Positions 28,333 through 37,193 of a stretch of DNA of 64,000 bases are shown piece by piece. The notes under the pieces were generated by a model. The model was not told the DNA's origin. It made no database searches and saw nothing but the letters and a program-made list of their open reading frames with translations. Position 1 is the first letter of the stretch. Every line of letters starts with the position of its first letter. Source of the stretch: Streptococcus oralis (GTDB lineage: Bacteria; Bacillota; Bacilli; Lactobacillales; Streptococcaceae); assembly GCF_019334565.1 (NCBI RefSeq), contig NZ_CP079724.1, positions 1,509,001 through 1,573,000 of the forward strand. The letters are read 5' to 3'. The position numbers and the translations under genes are program-made.

Positions 28333-29064
28333 TTACATGCTAAGTCCGCCATCAACAGCGAGAACTTGTCCAGTCAAATAATCCTGTCCAGCCAGGAACA
28401 CTGTAGCATCTGCGATATGTTCTGCTTGACCAAAATGTTTCATTGGGATTTGGGCCAATGTCGCTTCCTTGACCTTATCAGACAAAACAGCAGTCATATC
28501 TGACTCGATCATTCCTGGTGCAAGAGCGTTTACGCGCACATTACGATTGGCAACCTCACGTGCAACTGACTTGGTAAAACCAATCAAACCTGCTTTAGAA
28601 GCTGCATAGTTGGCTTGTCCGATATTTCCCATCAAACCGACCACACTCGACATGTTGATAATCGCACCTTCACGTGCCTTGATCATCTGTTTCAAGACTG
28701 CTTGCGTCATGTTGAAGGCACCTGTCAAGTTGATCTTTATCACTTTTTCGAAGTCTTCTTCGGTCATCTTGAGCATAAGCGTATCTTGAGTGATCCCAGC
28801 ATTGTTGACCAAGACATCGACAGAACCGAGTTCCGCAATCGCTTGATCTACCATACGCTTGGCATCTGCAAAGTCTGAAACATCACCTGAAATCGGTACT
28901 ACTTTGACGCCGTAGTTTGAAAACTCAGCCAGCAATTCTTCTGAGATTGCTCCGCGACTATTCAAAACTACATTAGCGCCTAGTTGGGCAAATTTGTGAG
29001 CAATGGCAAGTCCGATACCACGACTTGAACCTGTTACAAAGACATTTTTGTTTGTAAGTTGCAT
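28333..29064 (-). CDS. fabG: 3-oxoacyl-ACP reductase FabG
   Basis: A 243-residue short-chain dehydrogenase/reductase that uses NADPH to reduce 3-ketoacyl-ACP. The cofactor loop is VTGSSRGIGLAIA, followed by LVNNAGIT. The catalytic Ser and YxxxK lie in MSSVVGLMGNIGQANYAASK. It ends with the family-typical LTGQVLAVDGGLSM. It lies 45 bases after fabD in the operon. Confidence 0.97.
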   Translation of the reverse strand: MQLTNKNVFVTGSSRGIGLAIAHKFAQLGANVVLNSRGAISEELLAEFSNYGVKVVPISGDVSDFADAKRMVDQAIAELGSVDVLVNNAGITQDTLMLKMTEEDFEKVIKINLTGAFNMTQAVLKQMIKAREGAIINMSSVVGLMGNIGQANYAASKAGLIGFTKSVAREVANRNVRVNALAPGMIESDMTAVLSDKVKEATLAQIPMKHFGQAEHIADATVFLAGQDYLTGQVLAVDGGLSM

Positions 29065-29109
29065 TCTATTTCTCCTATTTCCTGTTGTATTTTGTGGGAG
29101 AAGGGATCA

Positions 29110-30030
29110 TTAGTTTCCTAACAAAGCATCCAAGCTTGCTTGGTCTTCAACGTTAGCTAGCTGAGCTGTTTTATCAATTTTTTTGACAAAGCCTGATAGG
29201 ACCTTGCCAGGACCAATTTCAATAAAGTTGGTTACCCCAGCATCCTGCATCACAGCAATACTTTCATAAAAACGAACAGGTTCTTTGACCTGACGCGTCA
29301 AAAGCTCTGGGATTCGATCTTTTTCCATAACAGCAGCTTCCGTATTGCCAACTAGTGGGCAAGTAAAATCAGCGAAACTCACTCCCTCAAGGGCTCCAGC
29401 TAGTTGCTGACTGGCTGACTCAAGAAGGGCCGTATGAAAAGGACCAGATACATTTAAAGGAATCAATCGTTTAGCTCCTGCTTCCTGCAAGAGTTCAACT
29501 GCTCGGTCAACCGCAGCCACCTCGCCACCGATAACGATTTGGCTTGGGGTGTTGTAGTTAGCTGGAGTCACTACTCCAACTTTAGAGGCTGTTTCACAAG
29601 CTTCCTCAATCACTTCAACTGGAGTATTAAGAACGGCAACCATCTTTCCAGATCCTGCAGGTGCAGCCTCTTCCATATAAGCCCCACGCTTAGCAACCAA
29701 GGCAACTGCATCCTCAAAGTCCAAGGCACCACTTGCTACAAGAGCTGAATATTCTCCGAGGGACAGTCCTGCCACCATGTCTGGCTGATAGCCTTTTTCT
29801 TTCAATAATCGGTAAATAGCAACGGATGTAGCTAGAATAGCTGGTTGCGTGTAGCGAGTCTGGTTTAACTTGGTTTCTTCCTTATCAATCAAGTCACGAA
29901 GGTCATAACCCAAAACCTGACTGGCTTGGTCAATTGTTTCCTTGACGATAGGGTAGCGATCATAGAGATCACGCCCCATTCCTAGATACTGAGCACCTTG
30001 ACCTGCAAATAGAAAGGCTTTTTTAGTCAT
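29110..30030 (-). CDS. fabD: Malonyl-CoA:ACP transacylase FabD
   Basis: A 306-residue enzyme that loads malonyl groups onto ACP. It begins MTKKAFLFAGQGAQYLGMGR. The nucleophile Ser90 lies in GLSLGEY (the classical form is GHSLG), and the catalytic His is in VSGPFHTALLE. It overlaps the fabK stop by 8 bases, so coupling is likely. Confidence 0.96.
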   Translation of the reverse strand: MTKKAFLFAGQGAQYLGMGRDLYDRYPIVKETIDQASQVLGYDLRDLIDKEETKLNQTRYTQPAILATSVAIYRLLKEKGYQPDMVAGLSLGEYSALVASGALDFEDAVALVAKRGAYMEEAAPAGSGKMVAVLNTPVEVIEEACETASKVGVVTPANYNTPSQIVIGGEVAAVDRAVELLQEAGAKRLIPLNVSGPFHTALLESASQQLAGALEGVSFADFTCPLVGNTEAAVMEKDRIPELLTRQVKEPVRFYESIAVMQDAGVTNFIEIGPGKVLSGFVKKIDKTAQLANVEDQASLDALLGN

Positions 30031-30997
30031 TTCTTACAACTCCTGCCCAACGAGAGGCTTCTTCTTGAATTTTTTTGGCTGCGCCATAGTATAGATCTTT
30101 TAGAATTTCTTCGACAGTTTCCTCTTTAGAAACCAAACCAGCGATCTGACCTGCCATGACAGACCCACCTTCTACATCTCCATGAACAACGGCTTTAGCT
30201 AGAGCACCAGCTCCCATTTGTTCAAAGATTTCTAAATCAGGATTTTCTTGTTTAAAGGCATCTTTTTCAGCCTGCTCAAAGTCACGTGTCAACTGATTTT
30301 TAATGGCACGAACAGCATGTCCAAAGTGTTGAGCGGAAATAGTCGTATCGATATCACGCGCTTTTAAGATTTTTTCCTTGTATTTTGGATGGGCGTTAGA
30401 TTCCTTAGCTACTACGAAACGCGTACCAACTTGAACAGCCTCAGCACCAAGCATAAAGCCTGCAGCAACACCTTCACCGTCCGCAATTCCTCCAGCTGCG
30501 ATAACTGGAATTGAAACAGCTGCAGTAACTTGGCGAACCAAGGTCATCGTTGTTAATTTACCAATATGTCCACCGGCTTCCATTCCTTCTGCAATAACTG
30601 CATCTGCACCAATTTTTTCCATGCGTTTTGCCAAAGCAACACTTGGAACAACGGGAATAACTGTAATTCCTGCATCATGGAAACGAGTCATGTATTTACT
30701 TGGATTTCCTGCACCAGTTGTAACAACCTTGACCCCTTCTTCAATCACGAGATCAACGATGTCTTCTACAAAAGGTGACAAGAGCATGATGTTGACACCA
30801 AAAGGTTTGTCCGTAAGTGATTTGATTTTATCGATATTAGCCTTTACGACCTCTTTAGGTGCATTCCCACCACCGATAATCCCTAGACCACCAGCTTTTG
30901 ATACTGCACCAGCCAAGTCACCATCCGCAACCCAGGCCATTCCTCCTTGAAAAATAGGATAATCAATGTTCAATAATTCTGTAATACGTGTTTTCAT
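30023..30997 (-). CDS. fabK: Enoyl-ACP reductase II (FMN-dependent)
   Basis: A 324-residue flavoprotein that carries out the last reduction of each elongation cycle, replacing FabI as in the pneumococcus. It begins MKTRITELLNIDYPIFQGGM and has the TIM-barrel FMN-binding stretches AEGMEAGGHIG and IPVIAAGGIADGEGVAAGF. Enzymes of this type are naturally insensitive to triclosan. A FabT-type palindrome (31046-31058) lies upstream, consistent with separate control of fabK and the genes below it. Confidence 0.96.
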   Translation of the reverse strand: MKTRITELLNIDYPIFQGGMAWVADGDLAGAVSKAGGLGIIGGGNAPKEVVKANIDKIKSLTDKPFGVNIMLLSPFVEDIVDLVIEEGVKVVTTGAGNPSKYMTRFHDAGITVIPVVPSVALAKRMEKIGADAVIAEGMEAGGHIGKLTTMTLVRQVTAAVSIPVIAAGGIADGEGVAAGFMLGAEAVQVGTRFVVAKESNAHPKYKEKILKARDIDTTISAQHFGHAVRAIKNQLTRDFEQAEKDAFKQENPDLEIFEQMGAGALAKAVVHGDVEGGSVMAGQIAGLVSKEETVEEILKDLYYGAAKKIQEEASRWAGVVRND

Positions 30998-31022
30998 AGT
31001 GCCTCCATCATTCCTTGCTTAC

Positions 31023-31065
31023 GTAATAGTTCGATGAGTTTATCATTTGAGTTTCAAACTATTAC
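31023..31065 (-). promoter_or_regulatory. Regulatory region before fabK: FabT-type operator inside a larger inverted repeat
   Basis: TTTGAGTTTCAAA (31046-31058) is a perfect five-base inverted repeat with a three-base centre, the half-site arrangement described for FabT operators. It sits within a 9-base inverted repeat (GTAATAGTT at 31023-31031, AACTATTAC at 31057-31065). Confidence 0.7.
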
Positions 31066-31076
31066 CTAAACAAGAG

Positions 31077-31097
31077 GGAGTGGGTTTCCCCTACTCC
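31077..31097 (-). terminator. Hairpin between acpP and fabK (possible attenuator)
   Basis: GGAGT-GGG...CCC-ACTCC with a TTTC loop and a single bulge, 18 bases after the acpP stop. The tail on the minus strand (CTCTTGTTTAGG) is only partly U-rich. A partial terminator or an mRNA-stabilising hairpin for the abundant acpP message are both possible. Confidence 0.45.
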
Positions 31098-31114
31098 TTC
31101 TAGTAATATGTTAA

Positions 31115-31339
31115 TTATTTTGTTTGCTCTTCAACGTAGGCAACCAAGTCACCAACTGTTTTCAAGTTATCTTCTGCTTCGATTTGGATATCGAAAGCAT
31201 CTTCGATTTCAGAGATTACTTGGAACAAGTCCAATGAATCTGCATCCAAATCATCAAAAGTAGATTCAAGTGTTACTTCTGATGCATCTTTCCCAAGTTC
31301 TTCAACGATAATTTCTTGTACTTTTTCAAATACTGCCAT
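31115..31339 (-). CDS. acpP: Acyl carrier protein
   Basis: A 74-residue, strongly acidic four-helix protein. The phosphopantetheine attachment serine is Ser35 in DADSLDLFQ. It carries the growing acyl chain for all Fab enzymes. It sits between fabH and fabK, with 55 bases to fabH and 117 bases of regulatory sequence before fabK. Acyl-ACP is also reported to act with FabT as co-repressor. Confidence 0.97.
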   Translation of the reverse strand: MAVFEKVQEIIVEELGKDASEVTLESTFDDLDADSLDLFQVISEIEDAFDIQIEAEDNLKTVGDLVAYVEEQTK

Positions 31340-31394
31340 GATAGGACTCCTTTAAAATATAAAAAATTTATAACTATGTGTTCCACATGATTAC

Positions 31395-32369
31395 CTAGAT
31401 TGTAAGAATGAGTGTGCCCCATGTCAAACCTCCACCGAAGCCTGATAGGAGAATCGTCTGGCTACCATCTAAACGAATCATGCCATTTTCCACACACTCT
31501 GAGAGCAAAATCGGGATACTTGCTGCACTGGTATTTCCATACTCCATCATATTGGCAGGAAGCTTGTCTCGGTCTACGCCGATCTTCTTAGCCATCTTAT
31601 CCAAAATGCGGATATTTGCCTGATGAAGCAATAGATAATCCAATTCTGATGCTGCGATTGGACCATTTTCAATGGTTTCTTTGATCGATCTAGCAACATC
31701 ACGATTTGCAAAATCAAAAACTGCTCGTCCATCCATCTTCAAAAAAGCAGGAACTGCTTCTTGATCCGAGAAAGGAGAAGCCAAAGCCGTTTGACCATAG
31801 GTCAAACACTCGCTCCGAGAGCCATCCGTATAGAGACTTTCCACAAGGAAGTGACGTGTTTCGCTCGCTTCCAAGAGAACCCCTCCAGCACCATCCCCAA
31901 AGAGAACAGCTGTCGAACGATCTGACCAATCAACTGCTTTGGATAAGGTTTCAGCCCCGATAACAATCCCTTTTTTGAACTGTCCAGAACTTAAAAACTT
32001 TTCTGCAGTTGAGAGAGCGAATACAAAGCCACTGCAAGCTGCTGTCAGATCAAAGGCGAAAGCTCTATGCGCTCCGATATTTGCCTGAACTCGAGCTGCT
32101 GTGGAAGGCATCATCGAGTCTGGGGTAATCGTCGCTACAATGATAAAATCAATCTGATCCGCTGTTAAGCTCCCTTTAGCCAACAAGCTCTTAGCTACTT
32201 CTGTCGCCAAGTCACTTGTAGACTCTGTTTTTGAAATATGTCTCTGTTTAATTCCTGTCCGACTTGAAATCCACTCATCGCTTGTGTCCATGATTTGGGC
32301 TAAGTCATGATTAGTGACCACTTGCTCTGGAACATAATGAGCAACCTGGCTTATCTTTGCAAAAGCCAT
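31395..32369 (-). CDS. fabH: Beta-ketoacyl-ACP synthase III
   Basis: A 324-residue initiating condensing enzyme joining acetyl-CoA and malonyl-ACP. Catalytic residues are visible: Cys112 in [14 protein letters not shown], His in [11 protein letters not shown] and Asn in [12 protein letters not shown]. The C-terminal [13 protein letters not shown] is typical. Its first base overlaps the last base of the fabT stop, giving tight coupling to the regulator. Confidence 0.97.
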   Translation of the reverse strand: MAFAKISQVAHYVPEQVVTNHDLAQIMDTSDEWISSRTGIKQRHISKTESTSDLATEVAKSLLAKGSLTADQIDFIIVATITPDSMMPSTAARVQANIGAHRAFAFDLTAACSGFVFALSTAEKFLSSGQFKKGIVIGAETLSKAVDWSDRSTAVLFGDGAGGVLLEASETRHFLVESLYTDGSRSECLTYGQTALASPFSDQEAVPAFLKMDGRAVFDFANRDVARSIKETIENGPIAASELDYLLLHQANIRILDKMAKKIGVDRDKLPANMMEYGNTSAASIPILLSECVENGMIRLDGSQTILLSGFGGGLTWGTLILTI

Positions 32370-32803
32370 TATTTCAAATCCTCCAAAAATTGATAAAGGT
32401 TCGTTAAGCCTCTGCCCATGACTTCTTTTTCCTCAGGGCTCATGCCATCAATGATTTTTTCGACCATAGCCTTGTGGAATCGTTTATGAAGGCGGTGAAC
32501 CAAACGACCTTTCTTTGTCAAATGCAGATAGACCAATCGACGGTCTTGGTCAGAACGAATACGCTCAATATAACCTTTTCTCTCCAGGTTATTCAAACTC
32601 GTCGTCACTGTCCCAAGAGTTACCATCAGTTCTTTTGAAACCTTACTTGGCGTTGCCTCCGGGAACTTCCCAATCACATCGATCGTGTGCATTTCTTTGA
32701 TGGAGATGTCTTTGAATCGACTACCTCGTAAGCTAACCTCCTCAATCACAAGGACGTTATTAAAAATAGATGTTAGATAATCATTTACTTGTTGGTAGTC
32801 CAA
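32369..32803 (-). CDS. fabT: MarR-family fatty acid synthesis repressor FabT
   Basis: A 144-residue winged-helix repressor of MarR type. The DNA-recognition region is [23 protein letters not shown], followed by the wing [15 protein letters not shown]. FabT with long-chain acyl-ACP represses the fab/acc genes. Translation begins at TTG (32803-32801), preceded by a strong GGGGGAGGG. No ATG or GTG fits this RBS. The promoter at 32857-32885 and adjacent palindrome suggest autoregulation. Confidence 0.95.
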   Translation of the reverse strand: MDYQQVNDYLTSIFNNVLVIEEVSLRGSRFKDISIKEMHTIDVIGKFPEATPSKVSKELMVTLGTVTTSLNNLERKGYIERIRSDQDRRLVYLHLTKKGRLVHRLHKRFHKAMVEKIIDGMSPEEKEVMGRGLTNLYQFLEDLK

Positions 32804-32835
32804 ATCGTTTCCCTCCCCCTCAAAAAACTTTTACA

Positions 32836-32850
32836 ATCAAAACATTTGAT
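32836..32850 (-). promoter_or_regulatory. Palindrome at the fabT promoter start (candidate FabT operator)
   Basis: ATCAAAACATTTGAT is a six-base inverted repeat with a three-base centre, lying 7 bases downstream of the fabT -10. The half-sites are in the opposite order (TCAAA then TTTGA) to the fabK operator, so operator function is tentative. Confidence 0.55.
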
Positions 32851-32856
32851 AAAAGA

Positions 32857-32885
32857 AGTATAACAAACTTCAAAAAATTGTGCAA
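32857..32885 (-). promoter_or_regulatory. fabT promoter
   Basis: Minus-strand TTGCAC, 17-base spacer, TATACT, about 54 bases before the TTG start. Confidence 0.75.
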
Positions 32886-32893
32886 GTATTTTT

Positions 32894-33679
32894 TTACATT
32901 CCTGTAAATTTCGGTCTTCTTCTTTCAGAATGTGCTCGAACCCCTTCTTTAAAATCTTCAGTTAAAGATAACGATTCTTGTAGTTTCAATTCTAATTCAG
33001 CATAATTCTGCCAATCCTTGAATTGACTTTCCCAAACTAACTTTTTAATCGCTGCGTATGAGTTTGCTGAACCTCTTCTTAATTTTTTCAGAACTTGTTC
33101 TCTTGTTTTTTCTAATTTGTCAACTTCACAAACACGGTATACCACGCCCCATTCTAATGCTTTTTCAGCAGTTAAGGCTTCTCCTGTCATGGCAAGTTGT
33201 GCAGCTCGTGTTACCCCGATGCTACGACTCAAGAGATGAATCCCACCAGCGTCTGGCGCCAATCCAACTCCGACAAAGGCTTGAATAAATTTTGCCTTAT
33301 CAGTCGCCAAACAAAAATCGACTGCTACTGCCATATTTGCTGCAGCACCAGCAACCGCTCCATCTACCTCCATCAAAACAGGTTTTGGAATTTGCTTGAT
33401 TTTAAAAGAAATTGTATTGACTAATTCTGCAATCTTATTCAAAGAAGGGATATCATCTTCGTCTACTGCTCGTTTCATCTCAACCAAGTCTCCCCCAACT
33501 GAAAAAACCTTCCCATTAGCATTAATCAAGATGAACTGCACAGCTTGATCCTGCTCTGCTAGGGTCAAAGCTTCTAAAATCTCCTCACACATTGGGATAT
33601 GGAAACCATTTGCCACTTCGGGACGATTCAAAGTAATGATAGCAAGATCATCTACGATCTGATATAAGATATGATTCAT
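32894..33679 (-). CDS. fabM: Trans-2,cis-3-decenoyl-ACP isomerase (enoyl-CoA hydratase family)
   Basis: A 261-residue crotonase-fold protein at the head of the fab cluster. The oxyanion-hole stretches are [14 protein letters not shown] and [15 protein letters not shown]. In streptococci this gene is FabM, which isomerises trans-2-decenoyl-ACP to the cis-3 form and so starts unsaturated fatty acid synthesis. The assignment as FabM rather than a generic hydratase rests on position directly before fabT. It has a promoter at 33727-33755. About 90 bases separate it from fabT, which has its own promoter. Confidence 0.93.
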   Translation of the reverse strand: MNHILYQIVDDLAIITLNRPEVANGFHIPMCEEILEALTLAEQDQAVQFILINANGKVFSVGGDLVEMKRAVDEDDIPSLNKIAELVNTISFKIKQIPKPVLMEVDGAVAGAAANMAVAVDFCLATDKAKFIQAFVGVGLAPDAGGIHLLSRSIGVTRAAQLAMTGEALTAEKALEWGVVYRVCEVDKLEKTREQVLKKLRRGSANSYAAIKKLVWESQFKDWQNYAELELKLQESLSLTEDFKEGVRAHSERRRPKFTGM

Positions 33680-33714
33680 AGCTTCTCCTTTTCTTTTATA
33701 AGGTAATAAAATCG

Positions 33715-33727
33715 TTTTATTATCAAA
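33715..33727 (-). promoter_or_regulatory. One-mismatch FabT-like site at the fabM promoter
   Basis: Minus-strand TTTGATAATAAAA matches the palindrome TTTGATAATCAAA at all but one position and abuts the fabM -10. Function is inferred from the resemblance only. Confidence 0.4.
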
Positions 33728-33755
33728 GTATACCTTTTTTTGGATAAAGAGGCAA
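33727..33755 (-). promoter_or_regulatory. fabM promoter
   Basis: Minus-strand TTGCCT, 17-base spacer, TATACT, about 48 bases before the fabM ATG. Confidence 0.72.
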
Positions 33756-33903
33756 GGAAAAACTAAAGGAAAGTGTCTCAGCTGATTATTTTTCCATTCA
33801 TTATGAATGTGAGAGAAATTTTACACATTTACTTTTAAACCGTTATCGCTTTTCAGAATAAGTTAGTGTTTTCTTCTATTATAATAGGAAGTTATTTTCT
33901 TCA

Positions 33904-33932
33904 TTGAAAAATGCCCCTCTTTCTGCTATAAT
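33904..33932 (+). promoter_or_regulatory. lysC promoter
   Basis: TTGAAA, 17-base spacer, TATAAT. The transcript leader is only about 25 bases and holds the ribosome binding site GAGGAG, so there is no room for a lysine riboswitch. Confidence 0.8.
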
Positions 33933-33961
33933 CGTATAAAATACTTACTTGAGGAGTCCTT

Positions 33962-35326
33962 ATGAAGGTTGTAAAATTTGGTGGAAGCTCGCTTGCCTCT
34001 GCTGGTCAGTTAGAAAAAGTCTTAAACATCGTTAAAAGTGATAAAGAACGCCGTTTTGTAGTCGTTTCTGCACCCGGCAAACGCAATGCTGAAGATACTA
34101 AGGTAACCGATGCCTTGATCAAATACTATCGTGACTATGTGGCTGGTAATGACATCAGTGCTAGTCAAAGCTGGATCATTGACCGTTATGCCGCTATGGT
34201 TAGTGAACTAGGGTTAAAACCTGCTGTTTTAGAAAAAATCTCTAAAAGTATTCGGGCCTTGGCAACTCTTCCTATAGAGGACAATGAATTTCTCTATGAT
34301 ACCTTCCTAGCGGCTGGAGAAAATAACAATGCCAAATTGATTGCAGCCTACTTTAACCAAAACGGTATCGATGCACGCTATGTTCACCCAAGAGAAGCTG
34401 GAATTGTTGTCACAAGTGAACCTGGAAACGCACGTATCATTCCATCTAGTTATGACAAGATTGAAGCCTTGGCTGATAGCACCGAAGTCCTTGTCATCCC
34501 TGGTTTCTTTGGTGTGACTAAGGAAAATCAAATCTGTACTTTTTCACGTGGAGGTTCAGATATCACAGGTTCTATCATTGCAGCAGGTGTTAAGGCTGAT
34601 CTCTATGAGAACTTTACAGACGTAGATGGTATCTTTGCTGCCCATCCTGGTATTATCCACCAACCTCACTCCATTCCTGAATTAACCTACCGTGAAATGC
34701 GTGAGTTGGCATATGCTGGATTTTCAGTTCTTCATGATGAAGCCCTTCTCCCTGCCTACCGCGGAAAAATTCCTCTTGTTATCAAGAATACCAACAACCC
34801 TGACCACCCAGGAACACGCATTGTTTTAGAACACAGTAGTGATAAATTCCCAGTAGTAGGGATTGCGGGTGACTCAGGATTCGTCAGCATCAACATGTCT
34901 AAATACCTCATGAACCGCGAAGTCGGATTTGGTCGCAAGGTTCTTCAAATCCTTGAGGACCTCAACATCGGTTGGGAACACATGCCTACAGGTATTGACG
35001 ATCTTTCAATCATCCTCCGCTCCCGCGAATTGACTCCTATCAAAGAAGAAGAAATTCTACGTCAACTCGTTCAAAAGGCTGAAGTGGACCATGCTGAAAT
35101 CGAACATGACCTTTCCATCATTATGATTGTTGGAGAAAAGATGAAGAGCCATATCGGGGTAACTGCTACTGCAACACGAGCTCTATCTGAAAACAAGATT
35201 AACATCCAGATGATGTCCCAAGGTTCAAGTGAAGTTTCCATCATGTTTGTTGTCAATAAAGAGCAAGAAAAAGCAGCTATCAAGGCTCTCTATCATGCCT
35301 TTTTCGGTGAAAGTAAGGAAGACTAA
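33962..35326 (+). CDS. lysC: Aspartate kinase
   Basis: A 454-residue monofunctional aspartokinase that phosphorylates aspartate at the head of the lysine, threonine and methionine pathway. The kinase domain starts MKVVKFGGSSLASA and contains TFSRGGSDITGSIIAAG. Two C-terminal ACT domains (about 310-450) include FGRKVLQILEDLNIGWEHMP and IGVTATATRALSENKINIQM, which suggests allosteric feedback by an end-product amino acid. GAGGAG precedes the ATG. It is followed after 2 bases by the DUF956 gene. Confidence 0.94.
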   Translation: MKVVKFGGSSLASAGQLEKVLNIVKSDKERRFVVVSAPGKRNAEDTKVTDALIKYYRDYVAGNDISASQSWIIDRYAAMVSELGLKPAVLEKISKSIRALATLPIEDNEFLYDTFLAAGENNNAKLIAAYFNQNGIDARYVHPREAGIVVTSEPGNARIIPSSYDKIEALADSTEVLVIPGFFGVTKENQICTFSRGGSDITGSIIAAGVKADLYENFTDVDGIFAAHPGIIHQPHSIPELTYREMRELAYAGFSVLHDEALLPAYRGKIPLVIKNTNNPDHPGTRIVLEHSSDKFPVVGIAGDSGFVSINMSKYLMNREVGFGRKVLQILEDLNIGWEHMPTGIDDLSIILRSRELTPIKEEEILRQLVQKAEVDHAEIEHDLSIIMIVGEKMKSHIGVTATATRALSENKINIQMMSQGSSEVSIMFVVNKEQEKAAIKALYHAFFGESKED

Positions 35327-35328
35327 TC

Positions 35329-35700
35329 ATGGCCCAATCACTCAATCAAGTCATTGTCCTCCAAACCACTGGGACATCTTACCTCTCTATCTCTGGAAAA
35401 GTTGGAAAATTTTTAGTCGGGGATCAAGCCTTAGAGTTTTATCCTGATGTCAATGTCGAACAATATATCCAAATCCCTTGGTCCAGCATTCAGCAAATAG
35501 GAGCTAACGTAAGTGGTCGCAAGATCAGCCGCCACTTTGAAGTCTTCACTGATCAAGGAAAATTCCTTTTTGCTTCAAAAGACTCTGGAGCTATCCTCAA
35601 AATCGCTCGGGAAAAATTAGGAAACGACAAGGTTGTGAAACTTCCGACTCTACTCCAGACCATTGGACAAAAACTTAAAAATCTATTTGCAAAAAAGTAG
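35329..35700 (+). CDS. DUF956/ManO-like protein
   Basis: A 123-residue protein that matches the DUF956 (ManO) family as I recall it. DUF956 genes usually sit at the end of mannose PTS operons, but no PTS gene is present here. It starts MAQSLNQVIVLQTTGTSYLS and contains IPWSSIQQIGANVSGRKISR and a basic C-terminus (KLKNLFAKK). No catalytic motif or membrane segment is seen. It lies 2 bases after lysC and its last bases contain the -35 of the serS promoter. A regulatory role is only a family-level guess. Confidence 0.7.
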   Translation: MAQSLNQVIVLQTTGTSYLSISGKVGKFLVGDQALEFYPDVNVEQYIQIPWSSIQQIGANVSGRKISRHFEVFTDQGKFLFASKDSGAILKIAREKLGNDKVVKLPTLLQTIGQKLKNLFAKK

Positions 35701-35715
35701 AAACTTTAGTATAAT
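35687..35715 (+). promoter_or_regulatory. serS T-box promoter
   Basis: TTGCAA, 17-base spacer, TATAAT. The -35 lies inside the end of the preceding coding region. Confidence 0.75.
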
Positions 35716-35899
35716 CATAGCAACGGATAAGTAGGTTATCCTCTTCTTTCAGAAAGTCTGCGGGTGTTGCGAGCAGATAGGAGGGATAGGTGAAATTCTA
35801 CCGTTGTTCACAATTAAATACAGAATCAAGTGCACACCTGTGAAGTTGGATGGAACCGTGGCCCTGCCACTCCAACACTTTGTCAGGTGTGCTTTTTTT
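35716..35899 (+). promoter_or_regulatory. T-box leader of serS (tRNA-Ser sensing)
   Basis: Stem I is closed by CAACGG (35721-35726) and CCGTTG (35801-35806). Just inside the 3' arm is TCT (35797-35799), a serine codon in the specifier position. The T-box-like sequence TGGATGGAACCGTG (35847-35860) corresponds to the conserved element that pairs with the uncharged tRNA acceptor end. A competing terminator uses GCACACCTG (35832-35840) and CAGGTGTGC (35884-35892) followed by seven T. Uncharged tRNA-Ser should favour read-through into serS. Confidence 0.9.
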
Positions 35900-35914
35900 C
35901 ATAAAGGAGTTCTT

Positions 35915-37189
35915 ATGTTAGATATTAAACGTATTCGTACAGATTTTGATGCTGTCGCTGAAAAATTAGCTACACGTGGTGTAGATGCTGCTATCTTAAA
36001 TGAGATGAAAGAAATCGATGCTAAACGTCGTGACATCTTGGTCAAGGTTGAAACTCTAAAAGCAGAACGTAACACAGTTTCTGCTGAGATTGCCCAAGCT
36101 AAGCGCAACAAGGAAAATGCCGATGACAAGATTGCTGCGATGCAAACCCTATCTGCTGAAGTCAAAGCCTTGGATGCTGAATTGGCGGACATCGATGCTA
36201 AATTAACAGAATTTACCACTACTCTTCCAAACATCCCTGCTGACAGCGTTCCTGTTGGGGCTGACGAAGATGACAATGTGGAAGTTCGCCGTTGGGGTAG
36301 TCCACGCGAGTTTGACTTCGAGCCAAAAGCTCACTGGGATCTTGGTGAAGACTTGGGTATCCTTGACTGGGAACGCGGTGGTAAGGTAACAGGAGCTCGC
36401 TTCCTCTTCTATAAAGGACTCGGTGCTCGTTTGGAACGTGCTATCTACAACTTCATGTTGGATGAGCATGGTAAAGAGGGCTATACGGAAGTTATCACAC
36501 CATACATTGTTAACCATGACTCAATGTTTGGTACTGGTCAATATCCAAAATTCAAGGAAGATACTTTTGAATTGAAAGACACTAATTATGTCCTCATTCC
36601 TACAGCTGAAGTTCCTCTAACAAACTACTACCGTGATGAAATTCTTGACGGTAAAGACCTACCAATCTACTTTACCGCTATGAGTCCATCTTTCCGTTCT
36701 GAGGCTGGTTCAGCTGGTCGTGATACACGTGGCTTGATTCGTCTGCACCAATTCCACAAGGTTGAAATGGTCAAATTTGCCAAACCAGAAGAATCTTACG
36801 AAGAATTGGAAAAGATGACAGCCAACGCTGAAAATATTCTTCAAAAACTCAACCTTCCATACCGTGTCGTTGCCCTCTCTACTGGGGACATGGGCTTCTC
36901 AGCTGCTAAGACTTACGACTTGGAAGTTTGGATTCCAGCACAAAATACCTACCGTGAAATCTCAAGCTGTTCAAATACAGAAGATTTCCAAGCCCGTCGT
37001 GCCCAAATCCGTTACCGTGATGAAGCCGATGGCAAGGTGAAACTCCTTCATACCTTGAACGGTTCTGGACTTGCAGTTGGACGTACGGTTGCTGCTATTC
37101 TTGAAAACTACCAAAATGAAGATGGTTCTGTAACCATTCCAGAAGCTCTTCGTCCATACATGGGTGGCGCTGAAGTTATCAAACCATAA
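35915..37189 (+). CDS. serS: Seryl-tRNA synthetase
   Basis: A 424-residue class II synthetase. The N-terminal about 110 residues form the long antiparallel coiled-coil arm (Lys/Glu/Ala-rich) that binds the tRNA-Ser variable arm. The catalytic core has [20 protein letters not shown] (motif 2) and [18 protein letters not shown] (motif 3). I chose the ATG at 35915, with AAAGGAG upstream, because the reading frame before it runs through the T-box terminator. Confidence 0.97.
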   Translation: MLDIKRIRTDFDAVAEKLATRGVDAAILNEMKEIDAKRRDILVKVETLKAERNTVSAEIAQAKRNKENADDKIAAMQTLSAEVKALDAELADIDAKLTEFTTTLPNIPADSVPVGADEDDNVEVRRWGSPREFDFEPKAHWDLGEDLGILDWERGGKVTGARFLFYKGLGARLERAIYNFMLDEHGKEGYTEVITPYIVNHDSMFGTGQYPKFKEDTFELKDTNYVLIPTAEVPLTNYYRDEILDGKDLPIYFTAMSPSFRSEAGSAGRDTRGLIRLHQFHKVEMVKFAKPEESYEELEKMTANAENILQKLNLPYRVVALSTGDMGFSAAKTYDLEVWIPAQNTYREISSCSNTEDFQARRAQIRYRDEADGKVKLLHTLNGSGLAVGRTVAAILENYQNEDGSVTIPEALRPYMGGAEVIKP

Positions 37190-37193
37190 AAAT

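Noticed and set aside
29752-29772. FabD nucleophile motif GLSLG instead of GHSLG as an anomaly
   Set aside because: I believe this variant is common in Firmicute FabD proteins, and the catalytic Ser and His are both present.
33933-33961. Lysine riboswitch before lysC
   Set aside because: The leader from the -10 is under 30 bases, too short for that aptamer.
35804-35914. N-terminal extension of serS
   Set aside because: It would be translated from the T-box anti-terminator and terminator; the ATG at 35915 has a proper ribosome binding site.
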